The position numbers and the translations under genes were made by a program. From contig VGQC01000006.1 of the NCBI GenBank assembly GCA_016882385.1, positions 1 to 35,268 of the forward strand: a stretch of 35,268 bases of DNA. Direction: 5' to 3'. Each line of letters begins with the position of its first letter. Positions within the stretch are counted from its first letter, which is position 1. Below, in pieces: positions 10,885 through 22,240 of the stretch. Under the pieces are notes generated by a model, which was given only the letters and a program-made list of their open reading frames with translations, searched no databases and was not told where the DNA came from. The stretch is from Cyanobacteria bacterium M_DeepCast_100m_m1_067. Its GTDB lineage: Bacteria > Cyanobacteriota > Cyanobacteriia > PCC-6307 > Cyanobiaceae.

Positions 10885-11778
10885 GTGGTTAATGCCAGCC
10901 TGAATTGGGCCAGCATCGTGGGCATCGTGCTGGCGGTGGGCGGTGCGCTGCTCTACTTCATGCGCAGCTTCAAGCCCGCCCTGGCCCGCGACTACGACGT
11001 CTTCTTCGCCGCGGTGGGTCTGCTGTGCGGCGGCATCCTGTTCTTCCAGGGTTGGCGCCTTGATCCGATCCTGCAGTTTGGCCAGTTTCTGCTCGCCGGC
11101 ACCACCGTCTTCTTCGCCTACGAGAGTGTGCGGCTGCGGGGGGTGACCACCGAGCAGGCGAGGCGCTCGTCCTACTTCGACGACGACGAGCCGGTGCCGG
11201 CGCCTGGCCCCTATCGCCCCCGCATGGGTGGACGCACCTGGGGCGAGAGCGAGGTGGATCGCTTCGACGAGCCCCAACCCCTGCGCCGGCGCATTCCCTC
11301 CCGCGAGGAGGAGTCGGACGACGACGACTTCTACCGGGCCCGCCGCCCCAGCCGGGCCGCCATCCCCGAACGAGCCGCAAGCCGTCGCCCACCTCAGGAT
11401 GATTGGGCGCCCCAGGCCCAGGCCGGCGAAGGCACAGATCGCCCTGGCCGCAGCCGTTACAGCGCCGCCGGCAGCACCACGCGCCCTGCCGCTGATTTTG
11501 GTGCGCGCCGGCGCGAGCGCGACGGTGCCGTTGAGCCGCGTCGCGGCAGCCGACCGGTGGCCGCCAGCGAGGCCATGCCCCGCTCAACCCGACGCCCCAC
11601 CAGCCCCGAAGGCGCTGGCCCCTCCATGGCCCCTCCATCCCGCGGGCCTGCCGGTGTGCCCCAGGGCTCGCCGATCAGCAAGGCTGACGCCATCAGCGAC
11701 GCCGACTTCACCCCGGTGAAGCCCCCCATCAGTCCCGAGCCCCGCCCGCGGGACAACAGCTCCCGCTTCGACGACTGA
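10885..11778 (+). CDS. ycf66: Ycf66 family protein with long charged, probably disordered tail
   Basis: N-term VNASLNWASIVGIVLAVGGALLYFMRSFKPALARDYDVFFAAVGLLCGGILFFQGWRLDPILQFGQFLLAG typical of Ycf66; GTG start. Confidence 0.85.
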   Translation: MVNASLNWASIVGIVLAVGGALLYFMRSFKPALARDYDVFFAAVGLLCGGILFFQGWRLDPILQFGQFLLAGTTVFFAYESVRLRGVTTEQARRSSYFDDDEPVPAPGPYRPRMGGRTWGESEVDRFDEPQPLRRRIPSREEESDDDDFYRARRPSRAAIPERAASRRPPQDDWAPQAQAGEGTDRPGRSRYSAAGSTTRPAADFGARRRERDGAVEPRRGSRPVAASEAMPRSTRRPTSPEGAGPSMAPPSRGPAGVPQGSPISKADAISDADFTPVKPPISPEPRPRDNSSRFDD

Positions 11779-11816
11779 CCCGCTCCGCTGCAAACCGCCG
11801 GCTGGCGGCTGGCCTG

Positions 11817-12335
11817 GTGTGTCTGCTGGCAGGCTGTGACGCCGGGGCTTGGTTGCCGCGGCGCAACGCCGGACCCGCCGGGGTGCTCAGCGCCACCAGC
11901 CGCCAGGAGCCTGCTCTCAGCGGCCAGGGACGCTGGCTGGCCTCCGTGGTGGAGCGCGGCGGTCGCGCCACGCTGCTGCTGCAGGAGCAGCCCAGCGGGC
12001 GGGTTGTGCGGTTGCGCCACTTCCAAAATCACCAGCCCCACAGCTCCCCCTCGCTGAGTTGGAACGGGCGCTACGTCGCCGCCCTGGTGCAGCAAGGCAA
12101 CCAGCGGCTGCCGCTGATCGAAGACAGGGCCACCGGAGCCCTGCATCGTCTGCCCTTGCCAGCCGATCGCACCGCCGTGCGGCTCAGCCTGGCGCCGGAG
12201 GGGCGCCGGCTGGCCGTGCAGGTGGCCCAAGGAGGCCAGTGGCGGGTGCAGCTGTTTGACCTGAGCAACCTGCTGGAGCCCGACCTGCCCGGCGGCATCG
12301 CCCTCCAGGGCGGCGGGCTGGGCACCGCGCCATGA
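11817..12335 (+). CDS. Putative lipoprotein, TolB-like beta-propeller fragment
   Basis: Lipobox-like LLAGC near N-term; WNGRYVAALVQQ...LAPEGRRLAVQVAQGGQWRVQLFDL repeats; start codon uncertain. Confidence 0.6.
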   Translation: MCLLAGCDAGAWLPRRNAGPAGVLSATSRQEPALSGQGRWLASVVERGGRATLLLQEQPSGRVVRLRHFQNHQPHSSPSLSWNGRYVAALVQQGNQRLPLIEDRATGALHRLPLPADRTAVRLSLAPEGRRLAVQVAQGGQWRVQLFDLSNLLEPDLPGGIALQGGGLGTAP

Positions 12336-12808
12336 GATTGCTTGTGCCCGCCTGCGTTTTGGGGCTGCTGCTGACAGGCTGCCTGGGCCCGGTGCCCATG
12401 CCGATCGGACCGCTCAACGGCCGGATCGAGGCTCTGGGCGCCAACCGGGATCCAGCCCTGTCGGGGCGCTGGCTGGCCCTGATCAGCGGCCGGGGCGGAC
12501 GCGAACAGGTGCTGCTGCTGGATCTGGACCGCCAGCAGCCCGTGCCGGTGCCGGGACTCAACCGCGCCGATGCCCAGCCGGTGAGCGTCAGCGTCGATGC
12601 GGCCGGCGAGCGGATCGCCCTGGTGCGGCAGCTGGAAGGACGCACCGAGTTGGTGCTCTACCGGCGCTCACTGCAAAGCCTGCAGCCCATCGCCATGGTG
12701 CCGAGCGGCGTTCCCCGCCAGGTGCAGCTTCAGGCCGATGGCCGCCAACTCGCGGTGCAGGTGAGCCGGGGCGGCCTCTGGCAGGTGGACCTGGTGCAGA
12801 TTCCCTGA
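12332..12808 (+). CDS. Putative lipoprotein, TolB-like, related to the preceding gene
   Basis: N-term MRLLVPACVLGLLLTGC lipobox; LQADGRQLAVQVSRGGLWQVDLVQI parallels the upstream product; 4-bp overlap. Confidence 0.65.
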   Translation: MRLLVPACVLGLLLTGCLGPVPMPIGPLNGRIEALGANRDPALSGRWLALISGRGGREQVLLLDLDRQQPVPVPGLNRADAQPVSVSVDAAGERIALVRQLEGRTELVLYRRSLQSLQPIAMVPSGVPRQVQLQADGRQLAVQVSRGGLWQVDLVQIP

Positions 12809-12835
12809 TCAGGGCGCCGGGCTCAAGCACAGTGC

Positions 12836-13042
12836 TCAGGGCACCAAGCCCGCCCAGCGCAGGAAGGTGTCGCCGCTGAGAGCTTCGATCAGCAGCACGG
12901 CCGCAAAACCCACCATGGCGAAGCGGCCATTGACCCGCTCGGCGTAGCCGCTCCAGCCGAAGGCCGGCACATCTTGGGTGGTGGCACTAGAGCTGGGAGC
13001 ACTCGTGGTGGTGGCACTGGTGGCCGGGGTCGGATCAGGCAT
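12836..13042 (-). CDS. High-light-inducible (Hli/CAB-like) protein
   Basis: FGWSGYAERVNGRFAMVGFAAVLLIEALSGDTFLRW; ERxNGRFAMxGF chlorophyll-binding motif; ORF extends to 13132 but that start would overlap the ABC gene. Confidence 0.9.
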   Translation of the reverse strand: MPDPTPATSATTTSAPSSSATTQDVPAFGWSGYAERVNGRFAMVGFAAVLLIEALSGDTFLRWAGLVP

Positions 13043-13070
13043 CGGATCAGGCACGGAATCAGACAAACGA

Positions 13071-15062
13071 TCAGGCGTGGCGGCCAACGTCATAGCCGGC
13101 CGCGGGCAACAGTCGCCAATGGCCACAGCCATCCAGCTCCAGCACGGTGTCGTGGAAGGCGGTGAGGGTGGGGCGGTGTCCCACGCTCACAAAGGCCATG
13201 TCACGCTCGGTGAGCAGAGCGTAGAGGTGCCGCTCGGTGGCCACATCCAGGGCACTGGTGGCCTCATCAAGCACCACGAACCGGGGGGAATTCAGCAGCA
13301 GCCGGGCAAAGGCCAGGCGCTGCTGCTCGCCCAAAGAGAGCAGCCGAGGCCAGTCCTGAATGATGTCGAGGTCGGGGTAGCGCTGCACCAGGTCGGGCAG
13401 CCGCACCTGCTCGAGCACATGGCGCAGCTGGTCGTCACTGAACCGATCGGGCTGAAGGGGATAACAGAGCTGCTCCCGCAGGCTGCCCAGCAGCATGTAG
13501 GGCTTCTGAGGGATGAACAGCAGCTCCCCTTCGCTCGGCCGCTCCACCCGGCCGGCCGCCGGCGGCCACAGCCCGCTCACCATGCGCAGGAACGAGGTTT
13601 TGCCGCAGCCCGAGGGGCCAACCACCAACAGGCGTTGGTGCCGATCCACTTCGAGGCTGAGATCACGGATCAGGGTGCGGTTGGTGCGAGGTGGCACCAG
13701 ATCCACGTGGCTCACCAGGATCGTGCCATCGTCGCGACCGCGGCTGGTGGCGGCGAGCTGGGCCTGCAGCGCGGCGGCCTCGGTGCCGATCGCCTCCACC
13801 TTGCCCTGGAACCCCTCCAGCCGGCTGATCGAAGCGGAGAAAGCGGCCAGGCGGTCGATGTTGTTCACGATGTAGCTGACCGAAAACAGCACCTGACTGA
13901 AGGCGATGCTGGCCTGACCGAACACACCGAAATCCACCTCCTTGGCGAAGTAGATCGGCGCGATCACCAACCACGGCAGAAAGCGGGAGAAGTAGTCGTA
14001 GGAGCGCTGGATCACACTGATCAGCGCCTCCCAAACAATCAGTCGGTCGTAGTTGCGAATCGCCCCGCCCAGCCGGCGCTCCGCCTCCCGGGCTTCCTGC
14101 TGCTCACCGCGATAGAACGCAATCGATTCGGCGTTGTCACGAATGTGAACAAGCCCGTAGCGGAAATCCGCCTCGAGCTTGAGCTGCTGATAGTTCAGAT
14201 TCACCAGCTTGCGGCTTGCGAACACAATCAGGGCCGTACCACCCACCGAATAGGCCAACAGCACCAACGCCAGTTGGTCGCTGATGGTCCAGAGCACAAT
14301 GATGAAGCTCACAAAGGTGAGCAGGGCCGAGATGATCTCGACGGTGACACTCAGACTCGTGCCAGTGAAGCTCGCCGCGTCCTGGGAAATCCGCTGATCT
14401 GGGTTGTCGATTTCCTCCAGCGACTCATCATTCGGATTGAGAACGTAGTAGGCACGGTTGGAGAGATAGCGGCCCAGCAGGCGCCCACTTAACCATTCTC
14501 GCCAGAGCAGACCGAGCTTCGGAATCAGATAGCTCTGGATCGCGCGAATCGGCAAGGCCAACACCAGGCAGAAGGCGTAAATCGCAACGATCTTCCAAAA
14601 CTCATCGGCCTTGTAGGCCACCAGAGCATTTTCAATGTTGCGTGCGATATAGCTGATCCCCACATTGATTCCATTGATCACCAGGATCAGCAAGGTGATC
14701 ACCCCCATCAGCAGCCACGGCAGCCAGCGCCCCTGGCGCAATTTGCTGCGCAGGGCCACGAAACAGCCCAGGCCCCCGGCCAGAAACACCATCACCAGCG
14801 GGCCGATCGGGCTGCGCCAGATCGCGGCCACCTGCTCGGGCACCCCCGGCAGAAAACGGCTGCGCAGCTCGGGAATCAGCGCTCCGCTGAGGGCCAACAC
14901 GCCAGTGAGCAGCAGCAGAGTGCTGCCAACCACCACGGCGAGCAAGGCGACCACAAGCAGCAAAAACTGCCAGCCCTGGCCGTCGTCTACCGGCAGGAAG
15001 TAGGGCTGGGCCAGGCGCTGCAGCTTGGCCAGCTGAACGCGAAGGGCCTTGAGGGGATTCAT
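13071..15062 (-). CDS. ABC transporter, fused permease/ATP-binding (SbmA/BacA- or ABCD-like)
   Basis: 663 aa; N-terminal TM domain with EEIDNPDQRISQDAASF, Walker A VVGPSGCGKTSFLRMVSGL, SLGEQQRLAFARLLL, VLDEATSALD. Confidence 0.88.
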   Translation of the reverse strand: MNPLKALRVQLAKLQRLAQPYFLPVDDGQGWQFLLLVVALLAVVVGSTLLLLTGVLALSGALIPELRSRFLPGVPEQVAAIWRSPIGPLVMVFLAGGLGCFVALRSKLRQGRWLPWLLMGVITLLILVINGINVGISYIARNIENALVAYKADEFWKIVAIYAFCLVLALPIRAIQSYLIPKLGLLWREWLSGRLLGRYLSNRAYYVLNPNDESLEEIDNPDQRISQDAASFTGTSLSVTVEIISALLTFVSFIIVLWTISDQLALVLLAYSVGGTALIVFASRKLVNLNYQQLKLEADFRYGLVHIRDNAESIAFYRGEQQEAREAERRLGGAIRNYDRLIVWEALISVIQRSYDYFSRFLPWLVIAPIYFAKEVDFGVFGQASIAFSQVLFSVSYIVNNIDRLAAFSASISRLEGFQGKVEAIGTEAAALQAQLAATSRGRDDGTILVSHVDLVPPRTNRTLIRDLSLEVDRHQRLLVVGPSGCGKTSFLRMVSGLWPPAAGRVERPSEGELLFIPQKPYMLLGSLREQLCYPLQPDRFSDDQLRHVLEQVRLPDLVQRYPDLDIIQDWPRLLSLGEQQRLAFARLLLNSPRFVVLDEATSALDVATERHLYALLTERDMAFVSVGHRPTLTAFHDTVLELDGCGHWRLLPAAGYDVGRHA

Positions 15063-15101
15063 GGAGTGGCTCAGGTCAGGGCATTGTGGCTGGGCTGGCC
15101 C

Positions 15102-17112
<2,011 letters not shown>

Positions 17113-17127
17113 ACCGGCTGGCGCAAA

Positions 17128-17298
17128 TCAGCGGCGGCGGCGGCGCTGCTGAGCCTTGCGCTTGTACTTCTCGACGGGGGTCTCGTGGTGCCGCAGACGC
17201 TTGAGGTCGGCAAAGATGCCCGCCTTGGACACCTGGCGCTTGAAACGGCGGAGGGCCGATTCAATCCCTTCGTTTTCGCCGACAGTGACCTGAGTCAT
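17128..17298 (-). CDS. rpsU: 30S ribosomal protein S21
   Basis: 56 aa [56 protein letters not shown]; below the ORF-track cutoff. Confidence 0.96.
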   Translation of the reverse strand: MTQVTVGENEGIESALRRFKRQVSKAGIFADLKRLRHHETPVEKYKRKAQQRRRRR

Positions 17299-17374
17299 GA
17301 AGCGCTGCAGTGCTCACGGAGTTAGCCAATGTAGCAACCGCTTGTCCCTGGGCCCGCTCGGGCACAGGCCAGAC

Positions 17375-18001
17375 TCAGTCGCCAGCGGCAGCCGCAGAAG
17401 CCGGCCAGGCTTCGCGGTAGAGGTACACGTGGCCGAGGGCACGGCCGCCGTAGGCCCGGCGTTTGAGCTGCCAACCGGGTTCAAACACCAGTTGCAGGAA
17501 ACCGGTGCCTGGACCCAGGGTGCGGGCAACCACCATTTCCGGCCCCGCGCCGGCCTTGGTGGGGACAGCCAGCAGAACGTTGTCGCCGCTCTGGCGCACC
17601 ACTGTGAGCCGATAGCTGGCGGCCAGATCGTCGCCCCCAACCCGCACCGAGTAGCCATTGGCGTCGATGAATCGGCTGCAGATCCCGCTGAAATCAAACG
17701 TGGCCAGCAGGGGTTCGACGGCAGCCGGCGCCCCGGGCGCAACCGCAAAACAGGGGCGGGTGGGTTTGAGCTGCTCGTAGATGTTGAGCTGGGCGCGGGT
17801 GCCATCCCCGATCGGCGCCGCCACCAGAACGAAGCGCTCCTGGCTCAGGTCGACCGCCTGGAACAAGGCGCTGGCCATCGCCGGGCTGACGCTGCCGGCA
17901 CTCAGGACAGCCGCACAGGCCGCCAAGGGGAGCGAACGGGCGCGCAGAGCTGGCAATCGCATCACGGCATCCGGGGAATCGGTGAACGCAATCGTATGCA
18001 T
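17375..18001 (-). CDS. DUF3747-type cyanobacterial secreted protein
   Basis: Signal-like N-term; ALFQAVDLSQERFVLVAAPIGDG...YNIYEQLK-type pattern and FDFSGICSRFIDANGYSVRVGGDDL. Confidence 0.75.
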   Translation of the reverse strand: MHTIAFTDSPDAVMRLPALRARSLPLAACAAVLSAGSVSPAMASALFQAVDLSQERFVLVAAPIGDGTRAQLNIYEQLKPTRPCFAVAPGAPAAVEPLLATFDFSGICSRFIDANGYSVRVGGDDLAASYRLTVVRQSGDNVLLAVPTKAGAGPEMVVARTLGPGTGFLQLVFEPGWQLKRRAYGGRALGHVYLYREAWPASAAAAGD

Positions 18002-18016
18002 GGCGGCCGGCCCGAG

Positions 18017-18214
18017 CTAAGCCGGCTTGTTGATGCGAATGGCCAGCACCAGCGCCACCACGGTGCCCGGCAGGCTCAGGCCCAGAATCCAACGGGTGGT
18101 GGACACCCCCAGGTCGGGATCGCCATAGGCCAGCTCAAACACCGACCCCGTAGAAGCAATTCCCAGCAAACAGGCAAGGGCCAGAAACACCCCAGCCAGC
18201 GGTTTCATCGGCAT
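18017..18214 (-). CDS. Small two-helix membrane protein, unknown
   Basis: 65 aa with two hydrophobic stretches, compactly placed between DUF3747 gene and def. Confidence 0.55.
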   Translation of the reverse strand: MPMKPLAGVFLALACLLGIASTGSVFELAYGDPDLGVSTTRWILGLSLPGTVVALVLAIRINKPA

Positions 18215-18223
18215 GGATCGTGC

Positions 18224-18871
18224 TCAGCGAATGGAGTGGACGTCGGCGCGCTGGAAGCCCTTCTCCTGAAGGCCCTCGTTGAGGCTGAGCTCATCGGTGA
18301 CCCGATCGACAAACAGCACCCCATTGAGGTGATCCATCTCGTGCTGGATGCAGCGGGCCAGCAGGCCATCGGCCTTGACCCGTTGGGGCCGGCCCATCTC
18401 ATCGCGGTAGGTGACCTCCACGGCAGCGGGACGCACCACGTTCAGATAGACACCGGGGATGCTCAGGCAGCCCTCCTCATAGGTCTCGATGGCGGCCCCG
18501 AAGGAGCCGATTTCCGGGTTGATCAGCACCATCGGCGGCGTGGCGGCATTTTCGGGATCCAGATCGATCACGAGCAGCTGCTTGTGCACCCCCACCTGGG
18601 GGGCGGCCAGGCCAATGCCGTGGGCGCTGTACATGCTGCGCAGCATGTCGCGGGCCAGATCCCGCACACTCTCATCCACCTTGCTGATGCGTTTGGCGGG
18701 GGTGCGCAGCACCGCATCGCCCAGGGTGTGGATGGTGAGGGGGGGCTCATCCAGGGCCACCTTGGGCACCTGGACGCCGCGGGTGGCCTGCACGGCGGAG
18801 CGCGCCATCTGGGCAAAGCTACCGGCGGAACTGCGCGCCAACGGGATACTTAAAACGTTGCACACCATCAT
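18224..18871 (-). CDS. def: Peptide deformylase
   Basis: GIGLAAPQVG, EEGCLSIPGVY, QHEMDHLNGVLFVDR; exact start uncertain (18808 to 18871 possible). Confidence 0.95.
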   Translation of the reverse strand: MMVCNVLSIPLARSSAGSFAQMARSAVQATRGVQVPKVALDEPPLTIHTLGDAVLRTPAKRISKVDESVRDLARDMLRSMYSAHGIGLAAPQVGVHKQLLVIDLDPENAATPPMVLINPEIGSFGAAIETYEEGCLSIPGVYLNVVRPAAVEVTYRDEMGRPQRVKADGLLARCIQHEMDHLNGVLFVDRVTDELSLNEGLQEKGFQRADVHSIR

Positions 18872-18916
18872 AAAGCGGGCGGCTGGGGGGCCTGGCTGGC
18901 CAGCCCTTTGAAGCAC

Positions 18917-19000
18917 CTTGTGAAACAGCTTGTGCAACGCCTTGTGCAACGCTCCGTCAAACACCCCGTTGAACCCAACCCCGAGCACCCCGTTGAGCAC
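18917..19000. repeat. Degenerate ~12-bp tandem repeat (about 7 units)
   Basis: CTTGTGAAACAG/CTTGTGCAACGC/CTTGTGCAACGC/TCCGTCAAACAC/CCCGTTGAACCC/AACCCCGAGCAC/CCCGTTGAGCAC. Confidence 0.75.
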
Positions 19001-20891
19001 CGCCGCAACCAGAAGGAGGCCGGCCGAACCCCTGGCCGCGGCGCTGGTGGAGGGACGCACCCCCAGCCTCAAGGAACCGTTGCTGCGCGATGGGCGACTG
19101 CTGTGGCTGGAACAGCGCCCCCAGGAGCAGGGCCGCACCACCTTGATGCTGCAGCCGGCCGGGGGCGGCGCCGGGGTTGAGCTCACCCCAAACCCCTGCA
19201 ACCTGCGCAGCCGCGTGCACGAATACGGCGGCGGCGTCTATGCGGCCTCAGGCAGCGATCTGGTGTTCGTCGACGACGGCGACCGCTGCCTCTGGCACCT
19301 GAATCTGCCCGGCGCCCCGCGGCGGCTCACCACCCCAGGGCCACGGGGGTTCGCCGATGGACTGATCGATGGTCCCCGGCGGCGCTGGCTGGGCGTGATG
19401 GAGGCCGAGGGCCGCGACCAACTGGTGGCGGTGCCCCTGGCCGGCGGCGAACCGCAACGGTTGCATCAGCCAGCCGACTTCTGCGGCTACGCCGCCCTCA
19501 GCCCCGATGGCGGCCAGCTGGCCTGGGTGGAATGGCAGCAGCCCTTCATGCCCTGGCAGCGCAGCCAGCTGTGGCTCGCGACCGTGACAGCAGACGGGGA
19601 ACTGGAGGGGGCGCGGCCGGTGGCAGGCTCCGGGCCAGGCGCAGCCAGCACCGACGAGACCGCGGCGGTCTCGGTGTTTCAGCCCCTCTGGATCAGTCCC
19701 ACCGAGTTGGTGGTGGCCAGCGACGCCTCAGGCTGGTGGAACCTGCAGCGACTCGACACCGCCACCGGCACCTGGCAGGCCCTGCTGCCGCTGGAGGCCG
19801 AATTCGCCATGCCCCAGTGGGTGTATGGCATGCGCACCACCGCCTGGGACGGCCAGCAACTGATCGCCGCGGCCTGCCGGGAGGGGGCCTGGCAGCTGGG
19901 GCGGGTGCATCTGACGCCAGACCGGGTGGGTACGCCGAGGGCCTGGGAGCCCCTGGAGCAACCCTTCGATGATCTGGCCGGGCTGAGCGCCGACGCCGGG
20001 ACGCTGGTGGCGATCGCCAGCAACCCCAGCAGCCCGGAGGGACTGCTGGAACTGGACCTCGACACGGGCGTTTGGCATCACACGCCGGTGGCCGCCTGCC
20101 CACTGCCCCCGGAGGCGATCAGCGCACCCGAGCCGCTCTGGTTTGCCGGCCACGGCGGAGCCCGCACGCACGCCTGGTTTTACCCCCCGGTGGGCGGTGC
20201 CCACCCCGAAGCGCCCCTGCTGGTGAAGGGCCACAGCGGCCCCACCGCCATGGCGCGGCGAGGTCTGAGCCTGGCCATTCAGTTCTGGACCTCGCGGGGC
20301 TGGGGCGTGGTGGATGTGAACTACGGCGGCTCCACCGGCTTCGGGCGGGCCTACCGCGAGCGGCTCGATGGCCAGTGGGGCGTGGTGGATGTGGCCGACT
20401 GCGCCGCCGCCGCGCATGCCCTGGTGGCAACGGGAAAAGCCAGCGGTAAACGCATCGCCATCGAAGGCGGCAGTGCCGGTGGCTTCACTGCCCTGGCCGC
20501 CCTCTGCTTCACAGACGTTTTTCGCGCCGGCGCGAGCCGCTACGGCGTCACCGACCCCAGCGCGTTGGCGCGTGAGAGCCATCGCTTTGAAGCCCGCTAT
20601 CTCGATGGCCTGATCGGCCCCTGGCCCGAGGCCCAAGCCACCTACGAGGCCCGCTCACCCCTGGCCCACGCCGATCAAATCTCCTGCCCGGTGATCTTTT
20701 TCCAGGGCCTCGACGACCTGGTGGTGCCGCCCGAGCAGACCGAGCGCATGGCGGCGGCGCTGGAGGCCAATGACCTGGCGGTGGAGGTGCAACGCTTTGC
20801 CGGCGAAGGCCACGGCTTCCGCAGCGGCAGCGTGCGGATCCAGGTGCTGGAGGCCACGGAGGCGTTCTTCCGGCGCCACTTCCAGCTGTGA
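18930..20891 (+). CDS. S9 family (prolyl oligopeptidase-like) serine peptidase
   Basis: Beta-propeller N-half, catalytic IAIEGGSAGGFTALAAL, QGLDDLVVPPEQ, GEGHGF; start uncertain (TTG at 18930, 18969 or 18993). Confidence 0.9.
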   Translation: MCNALCNAPSNTPLNPTPSTPLSTAATRRRPAEPLAAALVEGRTPSLKEPLLRDGRLLWLEQRPQEQGRTTLMLQPAGGGAGVELTPNPCNLRSRVHEYGGGVYAASGSDLVFVDDGDRCLWHLNLPGAPRRLTTPGPRGFADGLIDGPRRRWLGVMEAEGRDQLVAVPLAGGEPQRLHQPADFCGYAALSPDGGQLAWVEWQQPFMPWQRSQLWLATVTADGELEGARPVAGSGPGAASTDETAAVSVFQPLWISPTELVVASDASGWWNLQRLDTATGTWQALLPLEAEFAMPQWVYGMRTTAWDGQQLIAAACREGAWQLGRVHLTPDRVGTPRAWEPLEQPFDDLAGLSADAGTLVAIASNPSSPEGLLELDLDTGVWHHTPVAACPLPPEAISAPEPLWFAGHGGARTHAWFYPPVGGAHPEAPLLVKGHSGPTAMARRGLSLAIQFWTSRGWGVVDVNYGGSTGFGRAYRERLDGQWGVVDVADCAAAAHALVATGKASGKRIAIEGGSAGGFTALAALCFTDVFRAGASRYGVTDPSALARESHRFEARYLDGLIGPWPEAQATYEARSPLAHADQISCPVIFFQGLDDLVVPPEQTERMAAALEANDLAVEVQRFAGEGHGFRSGSVRIQVLEATEAFFRRHFQL

Positions 20892-22240
20892 GCAGCCTGC
20901 ACGGCCCCCTGCTGCTGGCCCTGGCGATGGCGGTGCTGGGGGGGCTGGTGGCCCTGGGGCGGGCGATCGGTCCGGCGCTGGGGCTGCAGCGCATCGGTCT
21001 GCCGGCGGCGCTGGTGGCCGGGGTGCTGGGGCTGCTGCTGGGCCCCTATGGCCCCTGGCCGGTGCTGCCGGCGCCGGTGGAAATGCTGTGGGCGCGCTTG
21101 CCGATGGTGTTGCTCACCTTTGTATTTGGCACCTTGATGCTGGGCCGGCCCCTGCCGGATCTGGCCAAGCTGTGGAAGCCGGCGGCCGCCCAGACCCTGC
21201 TGGGCCTGACGCTGGGCTTTGGCCAATACGTGGTGGGCGCCATGGCGGTGCTGCTGGTGCTGGGCCCCTGGCTGGGGGCCGATCCGCTGATGGCCTGCTT
21301 GATCGAGGTGGGGTTCGAGGGCGGCCACGGCAGCGCCGCGGTGATGGGGCCGATCTACGCCGATCTGGGCTTTGCCGGCGGCACCGACCTGGGTCTGGCC
21401 ATGGCCACCGTGGGGCTGCTGAGCTCCACCGTGGTGGGTGGCTTGCTGGTGGTGCTGGCCCAGGGGCAGGGCTGGCTGCTGGCCGCCGAGGCCGGGGCAC
21501 CGCTGTGTGTGCTGCCCGAGTCCGCTGCGACGCCGGCGCTGGCGGCCCCCGCCTGGGGTGAGAGGCTGCGGCAGCTGGCGGCCAACCTGGCCCTGGTGGG
21601 CATCGCCGTGGGCATCGGCGTGGTGTTGCTGGCTGGGCTGGAGCGGCTGGCCGAACCTGCCGGTGGCGTGCTCCGCACCGTGATCGATGCGTTGCCGGTG
21701 TACCCCTTGGCCCTCGGAGGCTCGCTGCTGGTGCGCCTGGCGCTGGAGCGCAGCGGCAGAGCCCAGCTGGCCGTGCCGGCCCTGCAGAGCGGCCTGGGCG
21801 CCCTGGCCACCGACCTGCTGATCGCGGCGGCCACCGCCGGGCTCAACCTGCCGCTGCTGCAGGCCAACTGGCTGCCGCTGCTGGTGCTGAGCGGCTTTGG
21901 CCTGGCCTGGAACCTGCTGGTGATCCTGGTGCTGGCACCACGGGTCCTGCCGTCGGGCTGGTTTGAACGGGCGGTGATTGAATTTGGCCAGGCCACCGGC
22001 GTAGCCGCCAGCGGCCTGCTGCTGCTGGGCATGGCCGACCCCGATGGCCGCAGTGAAGCAATCCCAGCTTTTTCAATCAAGCAGCTGCTGCTGCAACCCG
22101 TGCTGGCCGGCGGGATGGTCACGGTGGCGGCACCCCTGGCGCTGCACAGCTGGGGCTTGCCGCTGTGGGGCAGCGCCTGCCTGGCGCTCACGTTGCTCTG
22201 GAGCGGTCTGGCCCTGGCCCTGGGGGCGGGGCGGGCATGA
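20888..22240 (+). CDS. Sodium/glutamate symporter (GltS) family, copy 1
   Basis: Polytopic; LMACLIEVGFEGGHGSAAVMGPIYADLG and FGQATGVAASGLLLLGMADPDGRSEA. Confidence 0.8.
   Translation: MSSLHGPLLLALAMAVLGGLVALGRAIGPALGLQRIGLPAALVAGVLGLLLGPYGPWPVLPAPVEMLWARLPMVLLTFVFGTLMLGRPLPDLAKLWKPAAAQTLLGLTLGFGQYVVGAMAVLLVLGPWLGADPLMACLIEVGFEGGHGSAAVMGPIYADLGFAGGTDLGLAMATVGLLSSTVVGGLLVVLAQGQGWLLAAEAGAPLCVLPESAATPALAAPAWGERLRQLAANLALVGIAVGIGVVLLAGLERLAEPAGGVLRTVIDALPVYPLALGGSLLVRLALERSGRAQLAVPALQSGLGALATDLLIAAATAGLNLPLLQANWLPLLVLSGFGLAWNLLVILVLAPRVLPSGWFERAVIEFGQATGVAASGLLLLGMADPDGRSEAIPAFSIKQLLLQPVLAGGMVTVAAPLALHSWGLPLWGSACLALTLLWSGLALALGAGRA

Noticed and set aside
12978-14492. 504-aa plus-strand ORF
   Set aside because: Antisense to the ABC transporter; His/Gln/Gly-rich composition typical of GC-rich antisense frames.
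17297-18853. 518-aa plus-strand ORF
   Set aside because: Antisense across DUF3747, the small membrane gene and def; no domain-like pattern.
18224-19201. N-terminal extension of def to 19201 with HKxLHKLFHKVL repeats
   Set aside because: The extension is created by the 12-bp tandem repeat; peptide deformylase homology starts well downstream.
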